64,000 nt of DNA from Peribolospora baueri (lineage: Eukaryota; Basidiomycota; Peribolosporomycetes; Peribolosporales; Peribolosporaceae): the NCBI GenBank assembly GCA_029717555.1, contig JAMDHS010000002.1:186001-250000 (forward strand), in the 5' to 3' direction. Positions 23,267-37,645 of this stretch are shown in pieces. A program made the position numbers and the translations under genes. The notes under the pieces were generated by a model, which saw only the letters and a program-made list of their open reading frames with translations, ran no database searches and was not told the DNA's origin. Each line of letters opens with the position of its first letter. Within the stretch, counting starts at the first letter, position 1.

Positions 23267-23605
23267 CCTTCGTTGCAACTACCCGAAGACAAGAGCGACG
23301 AGGCGGGCTGTGCTGACCGCGAGTTCTCCGAGGCCTCCAGCCAAACGATCCGATGGTGATTGCATAACGAATCTCGACGATTGAAGTCAACGGTGATGTT
23401 ATGTAAGCGAACGGCCTTAACTGCGGCTCTTGCGAAAAGAAACACGTGCCTGGCCACGTCCGAGCTGGGAGCGCCTGGGGGTGGTTGACGTTGAGGCTCC
23501 ACCAACACGACCACTCCAACTCCATCCCATTGCCATCGTCGGCTCTTGCTCAGTCGCCCGTGTCCTGTTCCCCGTTTCCATTCATCGCTCTGAGACCCGG
23601 ACGTG
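23267..23605. promoter_or_regulatory. Divergent promoter of the RING gene and tropomyosin
   Basis: 339 bp between the two start codons. I saw no TATA box or named motif. The right half serves as the leader of tropomyosin, whose first coding exon is only the ATG. Confidence 0.4.
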
Positions 23606-24410
23606 ATGGTGAGCAACGGATGCGAGCTCAGCCTGCTCACCAAGCCTGCCTGGCATGTTGCTCATTCGCTATCTCTTCTGTCTTGCGATCGGCCTCGCAT
23701 GAACGCTGCTTCCCGGTGTACAGGAGAAGATCAAGGAGGTGAGTCGTGGGCACGCATACCTGGGGGACGCTTGAGCTGCTTTCCTTTCTCTTTTGCTCAC
23801 GCTCCGGCACTGCTCTTTGTCCGACCTTGCAAAGAAACTCAACTCTCTCCGCGCCGAGGCCGACGCGGCGGTGGTTCGCGCTGAGGAGGCCGAAGCGAAG
23901 AACAAGAGGCTGGAGCAGGAGGCGTTGACGAAGGACCAGGAGATCGTTTCTCTCCAGCACAAGCTTTCCCTTCTTGAGGCCGACCTAGACAAGGCCGAGA
24001 CCAAGATCCAAGAGCACAAGGCGGTTCGTGATGAGCACGAGAGCAACCAGAACGTCAACGAGAGCTTGCAGAGGAAGATTGCGCTTTTGGAGAGCGAGCT
24101 TGACAACGCAGAGAAGAACCTGAGGGAGACCACGGAGAAGTGAGTTTCCTGTTCAGTTCCTTAACAGTCCGCCCGTACTGAAATACATGCATCGTTTGGT
24201 TGCGCCGCACCTAACCCCACCTCTCCTTCTTTGTCTCCTTAACCTAGGCTCCGCCAAGTGGACGTCAAGGCTGAGCACTTCGAGCGCCAAGTCCAGCGCG
24301 TTGAGCAGGAGCGCGACCTGTGGGAGCAGAGGTACGAGGAGGCCAACGAGAAGTACCTCGCCTCGAAGCGCGAGCTCGAGGAGACGGTGCAGCAGATGGA
24401 GAGCCTGTGA
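23606..24410 (+). CDS. Tropomyosin (161 aa)
   Basis: Stabilises formin-nucleated actin cables and rings, binding head-to-tail along F-actin. Exons: 23606-23608 (ATG only), 23724-23738 (15 nt), 23835-24139, 24248-24410. The product starts MEKIKEKLNSLRAEADAAV and is an uninterrupted heptad coiled coil to the stop (ETVQQMESL). At 161 residues it equals fission yeast Cdc8 and budding yeast Tpm2, and the N-terminus matches the fungal consensus M-[DE]-K-I-K-E-K-L. The tiny first exons are supported because the family start is recovered only by joining them. N-terminal acetylation of the Met-Glu start is expected from the family. It converges on DBP4. Confidence 0.93.
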
Positions 24411-24734
24411 TCTCCCTGCGCGTTGTCGTCGTCCCTCCCCCTCCTTTTCGTTTTACACTCGGAAAGATACTTTGTTTTACCACTCCTTACCCCTACTCCT
24501 CTTCGACTCCGCATCGTCCTGTGCTCTCCCTGTTGATCCCATCTCCTGCGCTTTTGATGGCATCCCTAAAGATGTTCGAAGGACCTCGTGTGCCAGAATT
24601 TACCCAATGTTTTCTGAATCGGCCGCTTCATGTCTGAGAGCGAAAGCCGTCGATGATATGTATCCCGCAGGGAGTTTTGGCGTTTCAAGGAGACACACAG
24701 TCAGTACAAATCGGACCGTCCTCCACCATGCACT
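24411..24734. other. Convergent 3' region of tropomyosin and DBP4
   Basis: 324 bp between two stop codons on opposite strands, pyrimidine-rich on the plus strand at its left end. It should hold both 3' ends; no gene is seen. Confidence 0.5.
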
Positions 24735-27700
24735 TCAACGTCCCTGCTGCAACAAGCGCAATGCGAGCTCTTCCTGATCGTCCAGCGTCCCTTTCTTTGG
24801 AGAGGTCGGCTGCCGTCCGTCATCTTCGTCTCCTTTTTTCCTCCTTTTGTTGTCAATTTGAGGAGAATCCTCGTCATCAGTCGGCAGAAGGTCAAAGTCA
24901 GGAGTGACGTAGCCGTCCTGAAAGACCGAGAATAGAAACAGACATGTACGTCAGTATGAGCTTTCCGTTGCGCACCAGCTCGGTCTGATCATGGTCAGCC
25001 GAACGACGCGACTCACGTCCTCTTCTGGAGCGGCCAGCTGCACTCCCGCACCAGCTTCGTCATCGCTATCACCGCCATTCTGGACAAGCAAAGTCGGACG
25101 AGACGAGTTGACAATAGCAGAGTGAGCGCATGCCCAGACGCATCCCAACGAGAACCGATCGAGAGAGGACAGCCAGTAAAGGCATTTTTTCTCGACTTAC
25201 CATTCCCTTCTCCCTCAACTTCTTTCTTAACTTCTTTTCCCTCCTCTTCTCCCTCGCCATCTCCTTGTCCCTCACATCGGCGGTCTTCAGCCTATCTTTC
25301 TCCTCCTCCAAGAACCGTCTCTCCTGCTCCTCCGCCGTCCCAGCTTTGCGGAAGTCCTCCTCGTCCTGCATCTCGTAGATCTGGTGCGCTCCCCCTTCGT
25401 CGTCGAAGACGAGCTTGGTGGGCGCACCTTTGAACTTGAGCATCTGCTTCTTCGACTCGCCCATTTTCAGCTTGCGCTTCGAGAGATGCGACTCGTCGCC
25501 GAAAACCGACTTTGCCGGCCCCTCCTCTTCCTTCTCCACGTCTTCCAAATCGTGATCGCGGCGCTTCAGCGTGATGAAGTCGTCCTCTTCATTGTCCTTT
25601 CCGACTTGTGCCCGTTCGGCAGCTCCTTCGAGCAAGTCGGTAGGTTCCTCATCGTCATCGAAAGAGGCTTCTTCACCGGACGCAGCGTCATCTGAACTTT
25701 CAGACGACTGGCGATCGCCTTCGTGGTCGACGAGCCGAGTGAAGTGATCGGCGAGGATGGATTGGTTCTTTCGGCCGAACATGCGGTCGTACTTTGTTCG
25801 AACGGCGGTCTGGGATGAACCAAAGTTTGGAAAAACGTAAGGATGTCTCACGACGAACCGGTGTAGCGACTACATCTCTCCGTCGTGAGGATAGATCACC
25901 TACCTTGTCCTTGGCGTCCACTGCGTCCCCATTGGACTGCTCTCCGCCTTCCTTTTCCGTCGCCGTGTTGACCGCCTTCTTGGCGTTCGTAGCCCGTGCG
26001 TTAGCGATCTGCCCTCCAATTTTCACCTTTGGCGCTCCCGGCAAGCCAAGGGACGCCGCAAATTCCTCCAAGGGCAGCTCTTCGAACTTGAAAATAGACT
26101 TGTCTTTATGTAGATGGACAGAGCGGACGTAAGAAACGAAGGCCTGCGGAAGACACGAAGAGGTATTAGTGCTGATGGCGCTACCGCTAAGCATGCGCAT
26201 GACGACAGTGACGCACCTTCTGTCCCAAGTGCTTGACCTCGGGATCCTGGAACGCAAAGCTCTGCAACTGATTCTGGATGCTCTGCTGCTTGCTCTCGCG
26301 TACCTTGATCTTACTGATGGGCACCTTCTTGCTCTCCAGACGCGCCAACATTCCCTCCTCCTCCGACGGCAACAAGAACAAGAGCCCCTGTCCCTTAGCC
26401 TCGTACCGGGCCGTGCGACCGACCCTGTGGATATATGTATCAACGTCCTCTGGCGCATCGAGTTGGATGACCCAATCGACAGCCGGGAAGTCGAGACCAC
26501 GTGCGGCGATGTCGGTGGCAAAGAGGAAAGCGTGCTGAGTAGAAGTGAAGCGCTCGAAGATAGAGAGACGCTTCGTCTGCTTCTGCTTGCCGTGCAGGGC
26601 GAGGAGAGAAATACCTGGCCGGAGTTTGGAGAAGGTCTCGTGGACGAATTGAACCTGCGTGGATAGGCGAGGAATACATCCATGAGCGACGTCTCGGGGG
26701 TCGAATTCAACGACTTTGTGCACTTACCTGTCGACAGCTCGATAGGAAGACGACGGCTTTGACCTTCAAGTGAGTTCGAACAAAAGAATACAAGACGTCC
26801 AGCTTTCGCGGCAGCTCGCAGACGAGGTAGTGTTGCTCCAAACTCTTGGGAGTGCTGCCCTCAAAACCAGCCTCTTGCGTCGCCACATATTCCGGGTCGG
26901 TCAAGCTGAGCCGAGCCAAGTCCTTCACCGAATTTGTCTGCGTGGCGGAGAATAGAAGAGTCTGTCGAGAGCGGGGCACGTTCTCGACGATGGCGTTGAT
27001 CGTCTTCGCGAAACCCATATCGAGAATGCGATCGGCTTCATCGAGTACTAGTGGTCGATAGCAGATGAGGCGTGTAAGAAAATATTGCGTACATTCACGC
27101 CCTTTAACTGGTCATACTCACCGAGAACCTGTAGATCGCTAGTCTCGAAGCCGACCGTCTGATCCATGTGCTGAAGCAGTCTCCCCGGCGTCGCAACTAG
27201 AATATTCATCCTAGCTAGCCGCTCTCGCTCGTCTTTCAGGTTCTTCCCTCCAATAACGAGACCAGCGGAGAAGGAGTGGAAAGAGCCGACCTTTCGGAGC
27301 ACCTCAAAGATTTGAATGGCCTAGAGAGAAGGAGGAATTCGAAGAGAGTCAGTAAGAGAAAGTGAAATGATGACGGACATATAGAGAGACTATTTACCAA
27401 TTCTCGGGTTGGGGAGATGATCAAGGCGCCTAGGCCGTCTATGGGGCCCCATTTTTTCCGGTACAACGTCTCGAGGACGGGAATCAAAAACGCAAGGGTC
27501 TTTCCGCTGCCCGTCCGAGCCGCCCCTAGCACGTCCCGACCTTTGAGTGCCAAAGGAAGGGCCTTTGCTTGAATGTCCGTCATTTTCGTGAAGAAGGCTT
27601 TCTTGAGAGCTGTAGGCAGGAAGGGAACGGGACCGACGTCAGCGACTGCAAGCAGATATGGAGGGACGAGCCAGACGTGCATCCTGACCTTGCTTGGTTT

Positions 27701-27968
27701 TAATGGAGATAGGTAGATCGGAAAAAGCTCTTGAGTCCGTTCCAGATGGCTGCAGAAAATAGTGCCCAGAAGACATGAGCCAGCAGACGCGAAAGGAAAA
27801 GAAGCACGCCGGCGCGACGGCCGGTTTAACTGCACTTACCGGAAGCTCTGCCACGGCCTGCTCCAATTGCGTAAGCTCATCGTCTTCCTGTATCCTCTTC
27901 TGCTGCCTGCGCGATTTCGGATGAGCATGCGCGGATCCCCGCTTACGCTTGAGAGGATTGGTGCTCAT
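24735..27968 (-). CDS. DBP4: DBP4/HCA4 DEAD-box RNA helicase, 40S ribosome biogenesis (817 aa)
   Basis: ATP-dependent helicase of the nucleolar SSU processome, needed for release of U14 snoRNA from pre-rRNA. Ten exons: 27968-27840, 27749-27689, 27609-27398, 27320-27122, 27047-26728, 26654-26217, 26143-25904, 25809-25201, 25079-25017, 24917-24735, all closing in phase. Motifs in order: Q-motif region [17 protein letters not shown], Walker [42 protein letters not shown] in [43 protein letters not shown]. The region after the core ([32 protein letters not shown]) and the acidic/basic coiled-coil tail distinguish Dbp4 from other DEAD-box proteins. The extreme C-terminus ([12 protein letters not shown]) is also family-like. 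It pairs divergently with SEN2. Confidence 0.95.
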
Positions 27969-28413
27969 CTTGAATGGTGCCGGTCGAAGAGATCATTTAC
28001 CTGCTTGTTGCAAGAAGCAACGCGGCAAGAGAGAGACCCGGATAAACTGCGGTAAGCGCATCACGTGCCGCAACCAAATGCTGCGGCACACCAGTCAGCT
28101 GGACGGCAAGTGTTCCTGCTGGAATGCTGGATGCGTCCATCTTTTTGACCTCCCTTCGATAGGTCGCTTGGAAAAACCTAAAGACAAAAATGGTGAATAA
28201 GACAAAGTACAATCTGCAATGAGTTTCGGACAACCTGGAAGCACTTATGTGTTCGTATTGTAGTTCGTCTTGGCGATTCGTGCGCTTATGTAAGCGCATG
28301 GAGGGCGCTTCCGAGGTCAGCGCAAATCCTTCCGACTTCGATCAGTTCACTGTTGCGACTGGTCGTTCACATCGTCCCTTCTCCAGCAAACACGACGACG
28401 ACAAGAGACGACC
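27969..28413. promoter_or_regulatory. Divergent DBP4/SEN2 promoter with CACGTG box
   Basis: 445 bp between start codons of DBP4 and SEN2. A CACGTG core lies at 28062-28067. No TATA box was seen. The pairing of a ribosome-assembly and a tRNA-splicing gene suggests joint growth control, which is an inference. Confidence 0.4.
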
Positions 28414-30072
28414 ATGGCTCAGCAGCAGCATACACAGCGCTCGAGAGCCGCCACGAAGCGGGTGAACAACCAAAAGAACCTTATCTACGCCGACCCGCTC
28501 CCCGTACGCATCCACCCGACCTCCTCGCTCTCAGACTCTCTCTTCTCCCTCTTCTCCCCCATCACTTCCCTCTTTTTCTCCTCCCCTCTCGATTCCAAAC
28601 CGCCTTTCGTGTGCAGAGGGACATATGACCCCGTCTCGCGCGCCGTGTGGGTAACCGATCACGTCAGCATGGATCTCCTTTGGACCAAGGGGTTCTTCGG
28701 CAAGGGCGTTTTGAGCAGAAGCGAGCCTACTTGGAAGGTTCGGCAGGAGAACTTGCTCACGGGCCGTGGAGGGAGTGAGTACCTATTCCCAGGGCTCTTC
28801 TTTTATGTTAACAACTCTCAGGCAAGCTCCTCCCCTTTTTGCGGACTGGATGAGCTCTTCCTGCTGACTGGGGCTACCATCCACCCACTCCTCCTTCCGC
28901 GATTCTTCTTCCTCTCACAGCGCTGACCGCCGAAGAACTTACGGCGCAAAGACGACTAGCTCGCAAAGAGATGAAGATTGAGCGAGCCAAAGCAGCCGTC
29001 AAGGCAGGCACCCAGCTCTCGGACGGTGTCGCCGCCTTGGGAGGGTCTTTGGAGGGGGAGGAAGCCGGCGCGCCCGATGCTGTCACAAAGGAACTGAAGA
29101 CACCTCTCGAGCTTTCTCAGCCCGAAGTCCATATTCAAGATCTGGAGCATCTTCAGCTGACACTTCAGGAGGCCTTGTTCCTGGCGAAAGGGTTAGGATG
29201 CTTGGAGGTGTTTGATGAAGAAGTGCGTGAACTCTTACGTCTTCCAATCCGAAAGACGAGCACATGGTCTAAAGGAGTGTATCGCACTTTCACAGGGAAA
29301 CAAACTCGATTCCGACGCAATCTACTCTCTTCTCATCACCTCCTGGCAACTACCCTTCTTCTCCTCTCCGGACATGATGCGGGAGAGCCTTCGACCGGAT
29401 AACCCCGCATTGATTAACTACGTCGTCTACCATCACTACCGCTCGCTGGGATGGGTGATCAAGAACGGCATAAAGTTCTGCGTCGATTACCTCTTGTACA
29501 AGCGAGGGCCCGTGTTTCATCATGCCGAGTGAGTGCGAACGTTATGGCTCGGTCACATCTAACCTCGGGCTGCCCCATTTTCTGCCCAGCTGACTAGTTG
29601 CCTTTTCCATTATGTTCGTCCTCGGTGAACCTTTTGCAGGTTTAGTCTGGTCCTCATTCCAACGTACGAAGACGCTCGAGACGCCGAGGCTTCTCCGTTC
29701 TCGCTGCCCAACGCCACTCCGAGACCATGGAACTGGCTCAGCACCGTCAATAGGGTCAATAGTCAGATCCAGAAGGTTAGCAAGCCCTGGATCCAGTCGA
29801 TCTGGTTGCCTTATATCCATCCATTCGCTCTATGTTGGACGTCGGGATCCTTCTGACGACCTTGTTTTCCTTATTGTGCTATCCGCATTCCGTTCATCCC
29901 AACTACTCAGACGCTCATCCTTGTCCACGTTACCATCCCCGCCATCTCTCGACTGCCGCCAGCTGCATTAGCATCGTACGACGGTTTCGTGGACACACTC
30001 GAGCGAGGAGAGAGCTATTCTATACGGGAGGTCAGCATCAGACGGTATGTGCCCTCTAGGATGCGCTTGTAG
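28414..30072 (+). CDS. SEN2: SEN2, catalytic subunit of tRNA-splicing endonuclease (397 aa)
   Basis: Cleaves the 5' splice site of intron-containing pre-tRNAs within the Sen2-Sen34-Sen15-Sen54 complex. Exons 28414-28774, 28921-29222, 29296-29528, 29640-29775, 29911-30072 join in phase. The N-terminal part has GTYDPVSRAVWVTD and LLWTKGFFGKGVLSRSEP, followed by a charged helix. The nuclease domain holds GWVIKNGIKFCVDYLLYKRG with PVFHHAEFSLVLIP; the Tyr and His of the catalytic triad are in YKRGPVFHH. The third member, Lys, is the last residue before intron 4 (NSQIQK followed by TLILVHVTIP). Length agrees with yeast Sen2 (377 aa). It converges on KRR1, with 186 bp between stops. Confidence 0.94.
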
Positions 30073-30258
30073 GTTAAATGCAGTCAGAATGCGGGCGATT
30101 CCGCCTTCGGAGGCCTCTTTTCTGTTTTTTCATGTGCATTCGCGCGCGAGGACTGAGGAGACGACGGCCTGAGAACTCTGCCATCGATGGTGATGAGTAA
30201 TGACATGCCAAAGACAAATTCCCGAACAGAACATGACGACAATGGCGTCTCCCGGTAC

Positions 30259-32330
<2,072 letters not shown>

Positions 32331-32785
32331 CGTGCTCGAGGTGCTGGAGGAGCGTCTAGAAATGGGAGGAGGAACCAGCAATGTCACCACACCTCAAAAT
32401 TGTGTGTTAAGTAGGGTTGCCGCAGCCGATCACAAACCGACTCACGTGGCCCTTGTCGCTCCGAGCCGCTACAGAAGTCTGAGCAAAGACTAGTTGCATA
32501 CTTCTTCTCTATGGCTCTGCAAAATGGTATTAATGTTATTAAAAGCTTCCAAAGGGTAAAAAAGTGCCTCGACGGCCAGATGTCATGACCAGACCAGATT
32601 ATCTTGCTTCACCGGTAGATATTAAGCCCCCTAATGTTGTGCCTCGTTCCCATTTCGCGAACTGCGGTTCGACTGCGGTGACCGGCTGCGGCAACCCTAC
32701 ATGGTACCACTGTCGAAGTTGCGCCGGGAAATGCGACGGAAAGGTCAGACGGCCAAATCAGCTTGCAAGAAATACGAGAAGCAAG
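32331..32785. promoter_or_regulatory. Divergent KRR1/GCD6 promoter
   Basis: 455 bp between two start codons of translation-related genes. An AT-rich stretch lies near 32520-32560. No TATA box or named element was identified. Confidence 0.4.
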
Positions 32786-35757
32786 ATGGCACCCAAGGGC
32801 GGAAAGGCGGCGAAGAAGGAGGTGGAGGAGAGCGAGGAGCCCCTCCAGGCTGTCATTCTCGCCGACAGCTTTAACTCGCGCTTCAAGCCGCTCACCGTCG
32901 ACAAGCCTCGGGTTAGTTTCTCATCAGTTGCCGGTTGAGCGGGCTGCATTTACGGGGGGTTCAACAGCTGATATCTTCTTCTCCGTTTGCCTCCCCCTCT
33001 GCCGCTTCCGTAGTGTCTCTTGCCCCTTTGCAATGTTCCTCTAATCGAATGGACTTTGGAATCCTTGGCTATCGCCGGCGTGGAGCAAGCTATTGTCTTC
33101 TGCAACGCTCATGCTGACAAGCTAAAGGCTTACCTCCAGTGAGCTCAATCATTCCATCGTGGACCTCCTTCGGTCCCGGACTTCGGTAAAAAAAAAAAAA
33201 AAAGAAAAAAAAAGAGAAAACATGCCTAAACCTCTCCATCTCTCCGGCGCTTCACAGCTCCTCCAAATGGTTTCTCCCCCAATCTGGTATGCGCCTCACC
33301 ATCATTGTCTCTGCCGAAGCCATGTCGGTGGGCGACGCGATGCGCGAGCTGGACGCCAAGAACTTGATCAAGTCCGATTTCATCCTCGTCTCCGGAGACG
33401 TTGTGAGCAACGTCGCCATTCGGGACGTCGTAGAAGAGCACAAGCGCAGGAGGAAGGTGGATAAGGACGCGATCATGACCATGGTCGTGAAAGAGGCTGG
33501 CCCCTTCCATCGAACAAGGTGAGCCCCTTTCGTTTTCTGCAACCTCATCACGCACGTAAACTGACATTTAGCTCCGATATCAGACCAATAGGTGACGCGT
33601 CTGTCTTTGTCCTGGACCCTTCCTCTTCCCAATGTCTCCATTACGAGCACGTCCCTGGCTATCCGCGGAAGAGACGTGTTAAGATCCCGGGGAGCATCCT
33701 CGAGGAGCACGCCGAGGTGCAATTCAGGAACGATCTGGTGGACTGTGGGATTGACATTTGTTCGATCGACGTGCGTGGTATCTGTGATTGACAAGGTTAG
33801 TCCCAGTCAGCAAGTCAAGTCTGACTTCTGCTCGTTTCCTTGTCACTGCAACAGGTGCCACCCCTCTTCTCCGAAAACTTCGACTACCAGGACATGCGTC
33901 GAGATTTCGTGAACGGCATCTTAACCTCGGATCTGCTCGACTCCAAGATCTTTGCTCACGTCGTCTCCGCGTCCCGAGGCTACGCGTCTCGGGTCAAGGA
34001 TCCGAAGAGCTACGATTCGGTCAGCCAAGATATCATGTCGCGATGGACTTTTCCTTTGGTGCCGGATGGAAACTTGCCTGGAGGCGACAGGTACTACCAG
34101 CGTCACGGTCATCAGTACATTGCCTCCGAGGGTGTCGTCCTATCCAGGTGGGTCTTTCGTTCAGGTGTACGCGACGAAACGTGACTGATGGGATAGGCCT
34201 CGCTCCATGCTACACCAGGACATGCAAGATCGGCTCAAACACTATGATCGGCGCAAGGAGTCGCGTTGGCGAGGACGTTCAACTCGATGCCTCCGTGCTG
34301 GGCCCAGATGTCAAGATCGGTTCGTCGAGCACCATCGCCGGCTCGTACCTGTGGCCGAGTGTCTCGATCGGCTCGAACTGTTCCATCGCCGACGCCATCC
34401 TCGGCGAAGGCGTCACCATCCTCGACGGCGTCACTCTGCATAAAGGCTGCCTCGTCGCCGGCGGTGTCACGGTCGGTCCGAATGTGATCGTTCCGCAGTA
34501 CTCTAAGGTATCCAAAGATGGTGCCGGGGGGGACGAGGACTGGGGAATAGATGAGGACAGTGACAATAAAGGTGAGGATTGTCACCTTTTCCTTCCGACA
34601 TGGACCGCGGCTGTTCCCGCCGCCAGTCCTAATCTTGCCCGTCTTCTGTCCTCTGCCACAGCGTCTAAAGTCATCAGAGACGACGCGTTGGGTGCTCAGG
34701 CAGTGGGTTTCTTCTGGCCCGGCGCTGATGAGGAAGACGTTTCGGAAAGTCAAGACGATGAAGACGAGGCTCAGAACGTGGCCTTGTCCAGACTAGGTGC
34801 GTCAAAGACTTCCAAACCTTCAGCCCCATCCCTGCAAAGACCTTGCTGAGGGCAGTGCGATGGTTCACTTCATTGGTCGATGACAGCCGTCGACACTTCC
34901 AAACTGGATCTGTCAGACTCTGCATCAACACTCTCTTCCATCTCGTACGCCACGGACGACGAAGCAGGCTCAGTCTTTTCGGGACGCTCGTTCGCGTCGT
35001 CGGCTGCAGAGAGGCCGATGCTGAGCGTGCCTACAGACGCGGACGCGGCCGCTTCGCGCATGGCTGACTTCCGCTCCGAAGCACGCCAGAGCCTGCAGAG
35101 GGCGTTCGACGAAGGACACACTGTGGAGAACGCTATGATCGAGCTCAAGACGCTCCGGATGGCTAGCAACGTGCCCTTGTCGGAGGTGAGGAAGGTTGTC
35201 ATGGCCGCCGTCCTGGGGAGGTGCGGGCCTCCGCCGGCCACGGGGGCTACGGAGAAGGTCGTGGCATCCAAGCTGGAGCCCGTGTTGGATCGCTGGGGCG
35301 GATTGATCGAGGCGACGGCAGCGGGAGACGAGGTGGATGCGATCCTTGCTCTTCAGGTGAGCAAGCTCTGGCTTTTTTGCATCGCCACTTCTCCATGTCG
35401 AATTGCCGTACAGTGACGCTGTCGGGACCTATATCAGGCCAGTCCGGCCAGTTTGCACTCTCGAGCTCACACACTGCTCTGTTCTCGAACGCCCCACTTT
35501 CTTTTTTACTCGCACACCAGCAATTCTGCTCCACTCAAGAAGGCTACTCCGCCGTCTTCATGCCCGCTCTCAAGCTCTACTACAGCAATGAGTACGTTTC
35601 GACGGCGTCTCTGGTAGACTGGTACAAGTCTCCTCTGTCTCGCTCGGTCGAGGAGATGGGCGAGGCGGGGAGGGAGTTGTGGGCGAAGGCGAAGGCGTTC
35701 GTCATGTGGGCTGTGGAGAACGAGGAGAGTGAGGATGAGGAGGACGAAAGCGAGTGA
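32786..35757 (+). CDS. GCD6: Translation initiation factor eIF2B epsilon subunit (732 aa)
   Basis: Catalytic subunit of the guanine-nucleotide exchange factor for eIF2, target of stress control through phosphorylated eIF2. Exons 32786-32911, 33014-33138, 33258-33518, 33572-33770, 33855-34147, 34219-34571, 34662-34796, 34887-35356, 35521-35757 close in phase. Order: nucleotidyltransferase-like domain (LQAVILADSFNSRFKPLT, CLLPLCNVPLIEWTLESLA, FILVSGDVVSNV), FDYQDMRRDFVNGILTSDLL, left-handed beta-helix hexapeptides (IGSNTMIGARSRVGEDVQL, IADAILGEGVTILDGVTLH), acidic linker, and C-terminal W2 HEAT domain (ALKLYYSNEYVSTASLVDWY) ending in the acidic EESEDEEDESE. Length is close to yeast Gcd6 (712 aa). 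Intron 2 contains an A-rich tract, annotated separately. Confidence 0.95.
33188..33220 (+). repeat. A-rich tract inside GCD6 intron 2
   Basis: A16-G-A9-GAGAAAA lies about 40 nt before the acceptor at 33257, where a pyrimidine tract would be more usual. It could be a retroposed poly(A) remnant or simple slippage; no flanking duplication was seen. Confidence 0.8.
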
Positions 35758-36975
35758 TGGACTTGTATGGGGCGAGCACGCGTACCTGCGCCCAATGGCG
35801 ATGAAATGAGCTGGAGGAGCATGCACGTCTTTCGGACCGCTTCCCGCGTCCCGCTGATCACCGGTTCGACCTTTGGGGAATGTCTCTCTGCCTTTGGAAA
35901 CGGTGAAGGAAAGACCATCATGACCGTTACGCTGATTGACGTCAGGTCTGGGAGGAAAAGGCCAACGCGATCTGATCTTCGCCCGGCCTTCAATGCTGAG
36001 AGGGCAAATCGGCCCAGACAGCGATCCCTCTGGACACAATACAACGGCTTCGCAGGCTGCGGGCCTCCCTAAGTCGGTCGACGAGCAGCGCCGCCGGCAC
36101 TGCTTTCTCGTCCTCGTCCATCGTCATCGTCATCGTCATCGTCATCGTTTACAAGTCCTCCTCAACCCCGACCCTCTTCATCTGCCAACTCAGACACCGA
36201 GCGAGCTCTCTCCCCCACCGCTGTTACCCCCTTCGCCCGAACAAACAAACCTTCCAGCCCCCCCCTCCCCCTTTCTCGGCGCTTTTATGCAAGGTCAGGA
36301 AATGGAGTGACCGATTTTTTTATATTGTTTACCTTTGTGGCCTCTTGCACGCCCACATCCGGTCTGGCCCGGCCCGGCTGTTTAATGCAAAGGGTTCCAA
36401 GGGAGCCCGGCAAGTCGAGATATGGACAAAGTTGTGGGCGAGGAAGGAAGGACTTGGTGATGATAGCTCTTGTCTCGTGGCTGAGGCTCGCGGCCGTAAT
36501 GGGGCTCCAGTTTTTCTCCGACGAGGGACGCTCCGGGCTCTACTCGTCGCTAAGGAACGGCGCCCTACGCTGAAGGTACAACGAAAAGATTGTAATTCGT
36601 TTCGAGCTAAGAATGTCACAGCGGCGAAGAACGAACGAGACGTGACGGGGCAGACCAAGCAGACGGACACGTGCACGGAGGTGGGCGTATGTACGTGATC
36701 CAGGGAGGAAATAGGAAGGCGAAGGGAGGGGACAGAAGTAGAACGCTGGGTTGATGCAATTTTGTTTAGAAGCGAAGTGTCATTGACAGAGAAACAGTGG
36801 CGACATGTCAAATGTTGGTACGGGGATAAAAGGGGGCGAGGTCCGCCGCAAGAGCAGGAGATGAATTGTAACTGGCGGGACTGGAACACGAAAGAAAGGA
36901 GGGTGGGAGCCAGCCGGTGAAACCGTTACCCTCCTCGGCCTATCTCCGTCCTCATCCACATTACAGGCCCCCCGC
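35758..36975. other. Gene-poor region after GCD6
   Basis: About 1.2 kb with short open frames on both strands but no recognisable protein. It includes a CATCGT hexamer run at about 36118-36148 and Pro/Ser-coding low complexity. It may hold the 3' ends of GCD6 and of the candidate micropeptide gene. Confidence 0.5.
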
Positions 36976-37645
36976 CTAGTAGTAGTAGTAGTGGATGACG
37001 CGCCGACGCTGGCCGATGAGGAGGAGGATGCTGCATATGGTTCCAAAGCACGACGCGATGAAATGAGGTGTACAAAAAAAGGCAACGATGAATCGAAAGC
37101 GGATCGAAGACGGGCCAGAATGACAATGAATCAGGAACCGAAATGTGAGACACATGTCGATCTCCCCCGCCTGTGTACCGGATGCGCGTCACCTTGCTAC
37201 CAACCACACTCGGTACAGGCACTCACATGAGAAGCAGGGCTCTGCAGTAATGGCGATTTGGGAAGTGAAGAGAAGTGTCCACATTCCCGTCGTATCGTGC
37301 CCGAACAAGAGTTGGGGTGGAGCGATGTAAGGAGCGAGATGGACGGCAGAGAAAAGGGAGAAGGGCAAGGATAAATGTTGAAGACGTCAAGGTCAGTGAG
37401 AACAGAGCACGTCCCATCGCTACGACAGCCTGGCTGGTGAATGGCAAAAACTCTTCTTCTTTGATTCGCCTTCCCTTCTTGTCGGCGCTCTGATCGCCCA
37501 TGCACCCATCCATCCGTCCGTCCGTCCTCTGTGAAAGCCTCGTTCCGAATTCTCACAAACGCCCAAAACGCAAGGAAATAGCAGGCTGCGAATGAGACCG
37601 TCCTCGAAGGCGGACTCACATGATGATGATGGTAGAGGTGTCCAT
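36976..37645 (-). CDS. Candidate three-exon micropeptide, single-pass membrane (31 aa)
   Basis: Not a recognised family. Exons 37645-37620 (26 nt), 37241-37227 (15 nt) and 37030-36976 (55 nt) join in phase with clean GTGAGT donors and CAG acceptors. Product: an N-terminal MDTST, an unbroken run of Ile/Leu/Ala (IIIIALLLIILLLIG), then QRRRVIH and four Tyr before TAG. This is a textbook membrane helix with a basic stop-transfer flank. The introns (378 and 196 nt) are longer than usual here, which is a reason for caution. The first exon is open upstream, so a longer protein with an N-terminal Tyr/Ser-rich part (NYDDYDYSSYAPVKR) is an alternative. The evidence is purely phase, splice sites and hydrophobicity. 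Confidence 0.35.

Noticed and set aside
33188-33220. Poly(A) in GCD6 intron 2 as the tail of a retroposed element.
   Set aside because: No target-site duplication or element body was seen next to it; slippage is the simpler explanation.
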